Shown here one piece after another: positions 34,515 to 45,072 of a DNA stretch of 64,000 nucleotides; the first letter of the stretch is position 1, and each line of letters starts with the position of its first letter. The translations under genes were made by a program, and so were the position numbers. The notes under the pieces were generated by a model. The model was given only the letters and a program-made list of their open reading frames with translations, did no database searches and was not told the origin of the DNA. The stretch covers positions 8,122,001-8,186,000 of the forward strand of contig OZ199839.1 in NCBI GenBank assembly GCA_964304625.1. The letters run 5' to 3'. This DNA comes from Kudoa neothunni. Taxonomy: Eukaryota; Cnidaria.

Positions 34515-36852
34515 GCCTCTAAAGACATTGGGGTTAATATGACCCAAAGCCTGATTAATTCTCCAGTAACTTGGTTAGGATTCTTCATTACATCACAAGA
34601 TACCATCTATTCTCCTATATTTTTGTAGTGGTAGTTTCAACGAAAAATGATAAAAAAATGACTGGAAAATTTAATAAAAAACTGTCCTCAAATTATGTTG
34701 GGGTCAATATGACCCCAGATTTTTATTTGATAAATTAGGGTAATAAATTTTTATAATCACAATGATAAAGTATTAAAAAAATTCTAATGGTTGAATTTCG
34801 AGTAAAACGATATTAAATACGTTAATTAATCCCATTTAATCTTCATCGGTTTACTTCATCTTCATTTCGCTCATTACCGTTGGATTAACAAAATAGTGTT
34901 GTGTTTGTTTTAAGAGTTAATACGAAAATATTTTTCATATTACATTTTAACTATACTAAATTATTTGACAAAGCCATGATCCTGTTTTATTCAACATTAT
35001 ATTATAGTAATATATTAACAACCTCAATATTGTGCGCAATTTTATCGCGGGACGATGAGTGGTGTTGAGATGTCAACTGGCGATACGAATCGTCAGGAAG
35101 CGAGTTTGAAGACGTTTTGTCTGAAATTTCTGAATCATCAGATGAACTTTTGGAAATTGTTGAAACCGATAGCTTTACAACTAATATAAGTGGAATCACC
35201 TGGAGCTTAACCAAACCTGTTGTTTCTAAAGCATCAGCTGAAAACATGAGCTCTCATCCTGGTCCGACATTTTATTGTTTACGGAGAGTTCGTGATATTT
35301 TGGACTGTCTTTCCATAATGTTCACTACAAGTATACGTCAAAGAATTATTGAATGTACAAATATTTTTGGGCATAGTCATTTTAAAGAAAATTGGACTGA
35401 CATTGACTCCACGGAGTTTATTGGATATTTAGGCGTACTTATCCTTATTTCTGTTCATAAAGATCGGGAGGAGCCCATGGCAGGATTGTTCGGTGTGTCT
35501 GAGGGTAGAGAAATCTATCGAACAATTTTTTCAAGGACAAGATTTTACCAAATTCACGATCTGTTTATTTTGATGACGTAAAAACTAGTCTAGAGAGAAG
35601 AATCACAGATAAATTTTTCCCAATACTTGAAGTATGGGAAATGTGGACAAGAGAATTACCAAAATGTTTCAACCCAAACCAAGACGTCACAATTGACGAG
35701 CGGTTGGTTGCGTTCACGGGAAGATGTCCCCTTAAGCAATATATGCCTTTGAAATCAGCAAGATATGGCTTAAAATTTTTTTTACTTGTCAATCCAATCG
35801 AAAAGTATGTTTTAAATATCTCTCCATACCTGGGTAAAAATGAAAATATCGAACAAAATCTAAATGTTGCTGAAGGTATTGTCCTATCATTCTCTGAACC
35901 AATACATCATTCAGGAAGAAATATCGTGGCTGATAATTTTTTTTCTTTTTTTCCACTTGCATCAAAGCTGCTACAAACAAAATTGACATACTTGGGTATT
36001 ATTCGGCACAACAAAAGGGAACTTCCAACTTGCGTGCTTGCTTCGAAAAAAGGGAATTATATAGTGCAACTTTTGCCTTTTTTGAGAAAAATACGCTAAC
36101 GTCGTATGTCAATAAAAAAATAAAGCTGTCATTTTAATCTCAACTGGAACCTCCAATGTTAACATCCTCGATACCTCACACAAAAAAAAGCTTGAAGTGA
36201 TCATATGCTACAATAAAGCGAAGGATGAGGTCGACACCATTGGTCGAATGCTTGCCTCAGTTTCTCTTCGCAGATGGCCAATGATAATTTTTTTCAATAT
36301 TCTCGACTTATTCTTGATTAATTCTTTGGCATTAAGTAAGAATATTTTTAATAGCCAAAATAAAATCCGTCGAACCTTTCTAAAAGAAATCGCTGAAACT
36401 CTTTACCAACCACTTATCAATCTAAATTTGAATAATAGCAAAGTTGTTAAAAGAAAATCACCTTTCCCCGAACCAATTACAAATATTCCCCAAATAAAAA
36501 ACCAAAGAACATGATGTAGTTATTGTTCTAGTGGAAATGATAAGAAAACGTTCCTTCGTTGTTCGAATTGTAATAGACCATACTGCCGAGTACACTCATC
36601 CAACAAATGTTGCAATTGTTTGAATTAATTATTACCTAGATTCTCTTTTGAATATAATTATAGAGTTTATTTTTCCTATAAAAATTATATATGTGTAATT
36701 TTCTGTCCTAAAAGCGGATCAATTGATTATTTATTATCGTTTTATTTGAAAATCTGCTGGTAGACAAATTTCAAAAATTTACCAAATAAATATCTGGAGT
36801 CATATTGACCCTAATGTTATATGAGGATAGTTTTTTTTGCGTCTTTAAAGGG
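34515..36852 (+). mobile_element. piggyBac transposon with DDD transposase and C-terminal Cys-rich domain, broken
   Basis: Transposase frames at 35117-35581, 35641-36099 and 36197-36514 in order. The three catalytic regions of piggyBac are visible: VTIDERLVAFTGRCPLKQYM (first Asp), NIVADNFF (second Asp) and YNKAKDEVDTIGRM (third Asp). A Cys-rich C-terminal zinc-binding segment follows at about 36515-36625 (CSSGNDKK...CSNC...CRVH). The frames are separated by a stop and frameshifts, so no intact protein is made. Ends: GCCTCTAAAGAC at the left against the inverted CCCTTTAAAGAC at the right, with TTAA at 36853-36856 and TTAC at 34511-34514. Near-palindromic GGGTCAATATGACCC repeats lie near both ends and probably bind the transposase. 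Confidence 0.85.
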
Positions 36853-36856
36853 TTAA

Positions 36857-37649
36857 ATATATTTATCAATAGATGGGAGATTTTACCGAGATTTTGTCAA
36901 GGTACAATCTGGAATACATATTAAATTTGGATGAGAGGGGTTCACTTTTATGAACAGATGATACAGCGTACGTCCACTATTAAAAATTAGCACAATGTGT
37001 GGGTGTAAAACAATTCAAAAGCGTGCTACGATGTTTATCACTGCTACAATGACCGAAGAAAAATTGCAATTACACGTGATAAGAAAATTTTAACAATAAT
37101 CGCTGTTTCAGGGGAAATAATGAGCTCTCAGTTTAATGTCATTCGCAAATGAATGCGTTATTATCTTCATCTATATTTTATCATATCCTCAAATATATGA
37201 ACCAGAGATTCATTAAAGAAAACAGAAAGGTTTTAACTTTATTAGAACGTTCCTCTTATCGTCCTTAATCGATCGATTATTTCGAAAACAACCAGCTCCT
37301 ATTTCTATCAAAAACATTGTGTAGTGCGGAAAATTGATCTGAGAATACTTCATCGCTTAACACCCAATTAGAGAAAGATATTACACATAAATGTTCTATT
37401 TGGAGAGAAGGATCCATAAATATTTAAATATGCCGTATTCGAATATTTAAATGCGTTTTAAATTGGTTTGGGAGTGGATACGGTTACAAAATTAATAATT
37501 GAACTAATAAGCCGTCTATTTTCGAACCAAAATAATCGATTTTTCTTCTTTTTCATGTAAAAACTAGCAAGACAAAATTTTAAAATAATGCGATGATGAA
37601 ATAACATTATACAGTAATTAAAAGAAAAATTTTAATATTCATGTGTAGA
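36857..37649 (+). mobile_element. Tigger/pogo-type transposase relic, 5' part split by a Gypsy insertion
   Basis: About 37018-37092 reads QKRATMFITATMTEEKLQLH, like the strand after the first catalytic Asp in Tigger transposases (K-x-R-x-T-x-x-x-x-A-N-x-T-G-x-x-K). An Asp-Glu motif precedes it near 36930 (LDERGSLL). Stops break it. The Gypsy element at 37650-41540 follows, and a Tigger-type 3' end (41579-41922) lies beyond it, so the two halves are likely one element. Confidence 0.5.
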
Positions 37650-40600
37650 TGTTGGGGCTGATAGTTAGTCTGCGGCGTCAAAGATGTAATGACACACATT
37701 ATCTTGGTTGGTACCTATGTGTATTAATATACAGTTGGCGCTAACTATATAAACGCACTTATATTAGCCTCTATATTATTATTGTTATATTCGAACGATG
37801 GTTCCTTGCCTAACATTGGCGCAATGAGCTGCTTGGACTCTTTTGATGGAAATGATGTGGATTCATGGTTATCAAAGTTCGATTTGATTCTTCTCCACAA
37901 AAATAATTCCGGAGGATAGACATACGTTGGAATTATTGGTCTCGTTGTCTTCAAATGTGTTCACTATCGTTCAGGAAACTAGTTTTGGTTTAAATTCACC
38001 TTATGCTTCTGTAAAAGCATTCCTTAGGGCAAGATTTGGTGAGGTGAAGGACTCTTATGTTGCGCAGCAGGAGTTTTCCACTTGTTCCCAAGAACGTGGA
38101 AAAACTCTCGTAGAATTCGCAGAGGAGGTCCGAAGAAGAGAAAGAGCTGCTTACTCATCCGTTGAATCCAATACGCTCAACCAAATAATGAAAAACCAAT
38201 TTATATTTGGTATTTTGTCATCGGAAACAAGAAAAAATCGTCTTGTTAAAAATCCGGAAAATTTTGAGGAAGCCTTCGAACTGACTCAAAAACTTGAATT
38301 TGCTTCAAGAAAGGATAATGAGATGGTAGAGGAGGATAAAGCACAATCAAACATAATGGTAGTTAAGAATGATGATATTCTTCAAAAAATACTAGATCGA
38401 TTAGAATCTCTGGAGAAGAAGACAAGAAAGAAGATTAAATGTTACAATTTCGGAAAAATTGGACACTATACAAAGAATTGTTATAAAAAAAAATCTATTA
38501 ACTTTTCCGCTTCGTGTTTGTTATTCTTGCCATTAATGCTTGAAAATACACGTGTTAAATGTCTTGTGGATACGGGATCCCAATCGAGTTTGATTAGTCA
38601 TGGTTTGTATAAGAGGATCAATTTGAAGCGCCTGAGGCCTGCTGCTGTAAAATTAGTTTCAGCCTGTGGTGGTAATATGCAGGTGCTCGGTATGGTTGAT
38701 CTACAAGTAAATTTGATAATGAAATGTTAACGATGAGCTTTTTGGTAATTGAAGAACTTGTTTATGATTGTATCATTGGAATGGACACCTTGAAACTATT
38801 GGATCTCACATTATCATTTGGAAAATACTCGCTGAAAGTATCAAATGATAACCATGATAAAGTCGAAAAGATAACACTACTAAATATTGAACAACGTGAT
38901 TCAAATGTTATTTACCATGAAATTGATACGGACAGCCACAAACCTATTAAAGATTTCAGGAGGCGTATTCCGTTCCATCGCAGAGAAATAATGAATAATC
39001 TCATAAACGATATGATTGAGAATGATGTGATCGAAAAGTCTTCATCTGAGTGGGCATTTAATGCTGTTGCCGTGCCTAAGAAAAATGGAAGCTTTCGTTT
39101 ATGTGTGGACTATAGAAAATAAAATTCTATCACTACGAAAGATTCTTTTCCTTTGACTCGAATAGATGATATTTTGGATATGCTGGGGAACGCTAAGTAT
39201 TTCTCTGTGCTGGATTTGAAAGATGGCTACCATAATGTTGAAATATCTATTAAAGATAGAGAGAAGACGGCATTCTATGGTGCGGATGGAATTTACCATT
39301 TTAAAGAAATGCCATTTGGACTTTGTAACGCTCCGGCAACATTCCAGAGGCTAATGAATACAGCTTTACAAAAGTTTATTGGAACCTGTTGTTTGGTTTA
39401 CTTGGATGATGTGATTGTATATGGTAATGATTTTGAAAATCATAAAAAAGATGTTTCCAATATAATGAAAACATTGGAAAACTACAAGCTTAGAATAAAT
39501 TATGATAAATCAACCTTATACAACGAAGAAGTCAAATTTCTGGGGCATATAATTAGTTCAAAAGGAATCACGCCTGACCCTTATAAAACTAATGTGATAG
39601 AAAATTGGCCTATACCAAAGAATGTAAAGGAATTGCAACAGTTTTTAGGATTGACTAATTACTACAGAAAGTTTGTTCAAAATTTTTCGAAAATAACAAC
39701 TCCATTATACAACCTCCTAAAATTGGAATCATAATGGAATTGGTCTCAGGAGTGTACCGCAAGTTTTGAAGAATTGAAAAAAGCCATTGTAAAGCCGGCA
39801 TTGTTAAGTTTTCCTAATTCGAACGCTCGTTCCATTCTTGATACTGACGCGAGCAATGTATCTGTTGGAGGTATTTTGTCACAACTGGTAGATGGAGAAG
39901 AGAAAGTCATTGCTTTTGGTAGCCGAAGTTTATCTAATCGAGAGAAAAATTATAGTACCACCAGAAAGGAATTATTGGCTCTGGTTCACTTGGTGAAATA
40001 TTTTAAAGCCTATTTATTAGGTAAAAAATTCTTGGTCTGGACTGATCATAATGCACTAAAGTGGCTGCTCTTCTTCAAGAACCCCGAAGGACAAGTAGCC
40101 CGTTGGTTAGAGCAGTTAGCAGAGCTCAATCTTGATATTGTCCATCGGCCGGGAAAAATCCACACAAATAATGCTGATTCCTTATCACGAGTTCCTACCG
40201 AAACAAAAGTGAATGTTGCGACAAAAATATGTGGTCCTGATAATAATACAATAAAATCTGAGCAAAGGAACGATTCTGTAATAAGAAAAGTCATTAGTTG
40301 GATTGAATTAAATTCTCTTCCAAATAAAGTTCCAAAAGAAGAATGTAATGAAGTAAAAATATTGTGGATGCTGCGTGATAGTCTGAAACTTGTTAATGGA
40401 GTTCTCTTCAGAGCTTATGTGGATGAGCACACGAAATCGGAAACCTTAAGATTGGTCGTTCCAGATGGTCTTAAAAAGGTCATACTTTAATCTTCTCACG
40501 ACGATATCACGGCTGGTCATCTTGGGCATAATAAGATGTCTGAAAAAGTTAGATCCAAATTCTTTTGGTCGTTACAGAGAAGAGATGTTCGTAAGTGGTG

Positions 40601-41540
40601 CGAATCTTGTGAAGATTGCTCTAAGCGGAATCGATCCACGAAAAAGTTTATCGCAAAGCTTGATACAGAAATTTACTCTTTTCCAATGGAAAGAGTCGCG
40701 ATTGATATAGTTGGTCCTTTAAAAACTACAGTCCGTGGAAATCGCTTCATATTGTGATACAGGATTACTTCACCAAAATGGATTGAGGCGTTTCCTATCA
40801 AGGATCAAGGAGCACAAACAATTGTGAAAAAACTGATCAAACATGTGTTTAGTCGTTTCGGGATACCATCTTCAATACACAGTGATCAAGGCACTAATTT
40901 TGAGTCTATGCTGTTCATGGAAATGTGCAAAATTATGGGAATTAAGAAGACTAGAACTTGTGCTTATAATCCAAAATCGGATGGGATGGTGGAGCGGTTA
41001 AATCGAACAATCATTGATATGTTGAGCAAGGTGTCTTCCGAAAGTCAAAGTTGGGATGATTATGTTCGTTGTTTAGTGAAAGATATGCGATTAGCTCAGA
41101 AGATAGCAAAAGAGAATGTGGATCTCCTTACAACGTCGGCGATAAAGTGTGGGCGTATATTCCAATTAGACGGCATAAATTAGATCCGTATTATGATGGA
41201 CCATACACCGTCAAGCAGCGAATTTCAGACTCTGTCTATAGACTGGATTTGAACGGTAAAGTTTTGGTAACTAACTTCGATCAAATGAAGCCTTATGTGG
41301 ATCGCAGTAATGTGTTGGAAAACGGAACGTTGTTTGAAAGCTCTTGTGGTGAAACTGTTGAAAGGGGAAATAGTGTTGGGGCTGATAGTTAGTCTTCGGC
41401 GTCAAAGATATAATGACACATATTATCTTGGTCGGTACCTATGTGTATTAATATACAGTTGGCGCAAATTATATAAACACCCTTATATTAGCTTCTATAT
41501 TATTATTGTTATATTTGAACGATGGTTCCTTGCCCTAACA
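37650..41540 (+). mobile_element. Ty3/Gypsy LTR retrotransposon, nearly full length, broken
   Basis: LTRs at 37650-37815 and 41374-41540, both starting TGTTGGGG and ending TAACA, flanked by a perfect 5-base target duplication GTAGA. By eye the LTRs differ at about a dozen of 166 positions, so the insertion is of moderate age. Internal parts in order: gag with a zinc knuckle (about 37930-38500), aspartic protease (about 38560-38750), reverse transcriptase (about 38930-39730), RNase H (about 39830-40200), integrase (about 40480-41090). Order protease-RT-RNaseH-integrase places it in Ty3/Gypsy; no envelope was seen. It carries a handful of breaks and is a fossil. Confidence 0.85.
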
Positions 41541-41922
41541 GTAGATAATAATGTATTAATGATATTATTTTTTGGGAGAAACAAAATTATACATTTGAAT
41601 TAAGATGATCAAGGTAAACTTACTTTTTGGAGTGAAGATCCTAATCTTATACACGATGATGAAATCGTTACAACGTTTCAAGTATAAAATCTTATAAATC
41701 CGCGAAAAACAGGTCATTGAGAATCCTATTAAATTATTTTCTGTACATCAATTTAAGTACGTCTCACGCGAAATTATCAATAAATAAATAAAAAATATCA
41801 AGTAGATGATTTATTTTGTAATAAATGTTAAATTAGCGCTATTATGCGTGCGCAGATGACTCGGCATTGCGTGATTTCTCCCCATTCCCAAAATATTATG
41901 TAATATCGAGACCGACTGTAAT
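41541..41922 (+). repeat. Tigger-type 3' end, downstream half of the split element
   Basis: After the target duplication, 41579-41922 aligns with 27143-27492 and 18601-18917 and ends in a terminal repeat ending cgagaccgactgta. Together with the transposase relic at 36857-37649 it probably forms a single Tigger element interrupted by the Gypsy insertion. Confidence 0.55.
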
Positions 41923-42200
41923 TAAATATTAGTTCTATTTTTACAAAAAATTCTGATTTGTCAGATTTTGTCCGGAAAAACTTTTGCCGAATGTCCGATT
42001 TAGGTTGGCAATGCAAATTATTATATCAACGCCAACAATTAAATATAGTTTAAATTCATCATAAATCTCCTTCGAAAAAATTGTTAACCCTCAGGGATTA
42101 ATCAAATATTCAGCTTTAAAATATTTTATTTGATTCTCCGAAAACTTTGGTAAAGCGATGTTAGCCCAAATTTTTTTTGCCCTATTTATGAATATTTTAA

Positions 42201-44541
42201 CCCTTTCGTATCCAAATTTTGTATTTCATTTCACGATTTGTTTTAATATATTAAAGGCACTCAATATCCTATATTTAATGATTTTATTGTGATAAAAATT
42301 AATTCGACGTATAATTTCAGCTGTTTTTAATCTGGGTACTGAGGTGGACATTTGGCATCGGTGGTAAAACAAAGATTTTCGCGCATTGGGTTTCGCACAA
42401 AAACAAACAAAATAAATTTGAAAATTTCAGAGATATTTGGACTATGATAACGTAGTAAACAGTTTCTATCTTTCACGATATAACAAAAGCAATAATAGTT
42501 AATGCATTTAAATTGAGTTTGTCGCTGGCATATTCTACATCCGGATTTAATCGACACTATTTCAGGAAAATGCTCTACGTAATCTAGTCCAATATGATAA
42601 CTGAGAGGATTTGTTCTTATTTTAGATCTTTCATATTTATTATCAATTTTTTCCAAAGAATTATTAAGGGACGCTCTACCACGTTTTTTCGGAGCATTTG
42701 CTATTTGGTAATAACGAAGACTTTCACCTATTTTCAATGAAAAATTCATCAAGTCTAGTCTATCTCTCTTAGGAATTTTTTGAATCTTACAATTTCGTTT
42801 GTATAATAATCACGCATTTATAATACATGTATTGAGGGCCCAAAAGAAAATTCGCATGTAATATTTCTTACATTTATGTTTCATTATGTAGAGCGACATC
42901 AACGTATCTGAAAAGTCCACTCCTCCCATATTTTGGTTATATTTGTCTACAACTGCAAAATACGGAATGTCAATCATGATTTTTTTGAGTGATCAAATCT
43001 TTTCGTCGTTTTAAACGGTCAATTTTGAAGAATGAATAGGTGAGAGAGTTACGACAGATCCATCAAACCAACATGTTATGGAAATATTATTATTAGAGCC
43101 GTGCACACTCTCAAATGCTCCTCGTCCCTGGGTTTTTAAATCAGTCTCATTCTGTAATGGGCATCCCTTTACTCTATTCTTGCGAATGATTCCCATCGAG
43201 TAAGTGCTCCCTTGTTTTAATAAAATTTGAAGAGGAATGGATATAAACCAGTTGTCGAAATAAACAAAATAAGTTTTGGACAAGGGTAGACTCCCCCACA
43301 TCTTTATAACAAAGTCACTGGATACCAGACCACAACTTTTAACCACATCAGGCTTTTCCCATCATAAAGATTAAAATCAAGCACTAGCCCATTAACTCCA
43401 CATCTCGCGAACATTTTGAATCTCTATTCCATCGGTTTCTTTGGAGCATATTGTTTCGTTTTACATCTACCTTTGAATGTAATAATTCTCTTGTCAACTG
43501 AATTATTTCGTCCACATTCAACTTTCAAACAATTTGTTCTAAAAGAATCCAAAATCGGTGGAATCTTTGAAAATTTATCATATTAAGAAGAATTCGGATT
43601 TGTGATAATTTTTGAAATATTTTCGAAGTGGGTTCTCGACATAAACTCAGAAACAGGTGGATAATTCGAGGGATTAGACCAATAGCAACTATATCTCCGC
43701 ATTTTGACAATTCCCATGATAATCAACGTTCCTATAAACTTTTAATATCTCTTTTGCCAACTTGAAAACTAGAATTTTGCTGAACCGAATATAAATTTTT
43801 TTGTTCGATAATTAACAGAATCTGGTCTTCATTGAAAAAGAAGTTGATATAATCTATCGGTAACTTCACTAAAAACAATATCTTCCGTCTCCGAAATATT
43901 GGACATATTTCCAAAGGGTTCACTTATATTCCTGTTAAAGGTTGGTACAACTTCCTCATCGGAACAGTCTGAATCTTGATTATTGTCAGTGTGAGCTTCA
44001 AGCACACTTCGTTCAAGATTCTGTGTTCCGTAATCTTCAACATATTCCTCTGGATCAGAAATATCGGCATTAGGAAGTATTACAATTACAGTTTTTTTTG
44101 TTTCTCTCTTTTGAACATTTAAAAACTAAATCGTGATCCATGAATTCGAAAGCTGGAGATCCTCGAATGCCAAATGTCCATCCTAGTGCCCACGTGTTGA
44201 TTAGTCGTTATCTTTTAATAGGTTGCTAAATATCTTATGAAATATAGCGCATTGAATCACGTTTTAACGTTTCGCAATTTGAATTTTTTTGACGAGAAAA
44301 GATTGACTGCATGTGCATAAATTTGAATTTCTTATACTCCCTGTTGATTTTATGTAAGGATTACTATTTAACTTATTATAAATGCTAGATCTCTTAGTTT
44401 ACCTAATTGGCCATTACTGAAAACAAACATTTAACTTTAAAAAATGTAATAATTCAATAAATCATCTAAATAAATTTAAAATGCATGTTTATGGTATGTA
44501 TAATTTGTGGGGTACCAGGGTGGACATTTGGCATGAAAGAG
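42201..44541 (-). mobile_element. piggyBac transposon, second lineage, broken
   Basis: Left end CCCTTTCGTATCCAAAT and inverted right end (ttggcatgaaagag), with TTAA on both sides (42197-42200 and 44542-44545). On the minus strand, 43011-43346 codes the second catalytic region (YFVYFDNWFISIPLQILL, then GIIRKNRVKGCPL), and 42327-42752 the C-terminal Cys-rich segment. 43525-43923 holds further broken pieces of the N-terminal half. A subterminal copy of ggtggacatttggcat occurs near both ends (42341 and 44519), a probable transposase-binding repeat. Different in end sequence from the other two piggyBacs here. Confidence 0.8.
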
Positions 44542-44599
44542 TTAATGTATAGTTTTTGATCTGGTTTATCAGTAACGTTTGAAGAGAAGTAAAATTATT

Positions 44600-45072
44600 T
44601 CTTGCTTGAGAAAATAAATTTCGTTGCATTTAACATTTGAGTTAATCTATAATTTAATGGAATCTATATTCTAGAAATGATAACAAATATTTTTATTTAT
44701 ACGAAAACAATCTAATTATATTTAAAATCTTACCTAATATCACAAGATTTTATAAAATTATCAATGTCAAGGAAGCCCTATATCCCCTTGTCTTTTTTAT
44801 TATAAATATTTAAATCAGCATTACGATGTGAAATGATATTTAGAATGTATCGAATTTTAATCGTATTTCTTTAACATAATTTTAGGGGTTATAAATTACT
44901 ATCCCTCAGAATATTTATTAAGATGAATTAATATTTCCGAAATACTTGTATTGATGTTCCATTAGGTTTAAGGCGAACATTCATTCTGTGTATATATATG
45001 AATTATAATCCGATAAAATTTTTGATTTTTATATTGAACGAAAACTATCGTTTCTTTCTTTTGCAAAGTATA
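44600..45072 (+). promoter_or_regulatory. Upstream flank of type F gene copy 2
   Basis: Aligns with 20220-20696 and the complement of 15065-15540, including the TA-rich stretch about 70-85 bases before the ATG. It begins shortly after the piggyBac at 42201-44541, which therefore lies at or near the duplication border. Confidence 0.45.
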
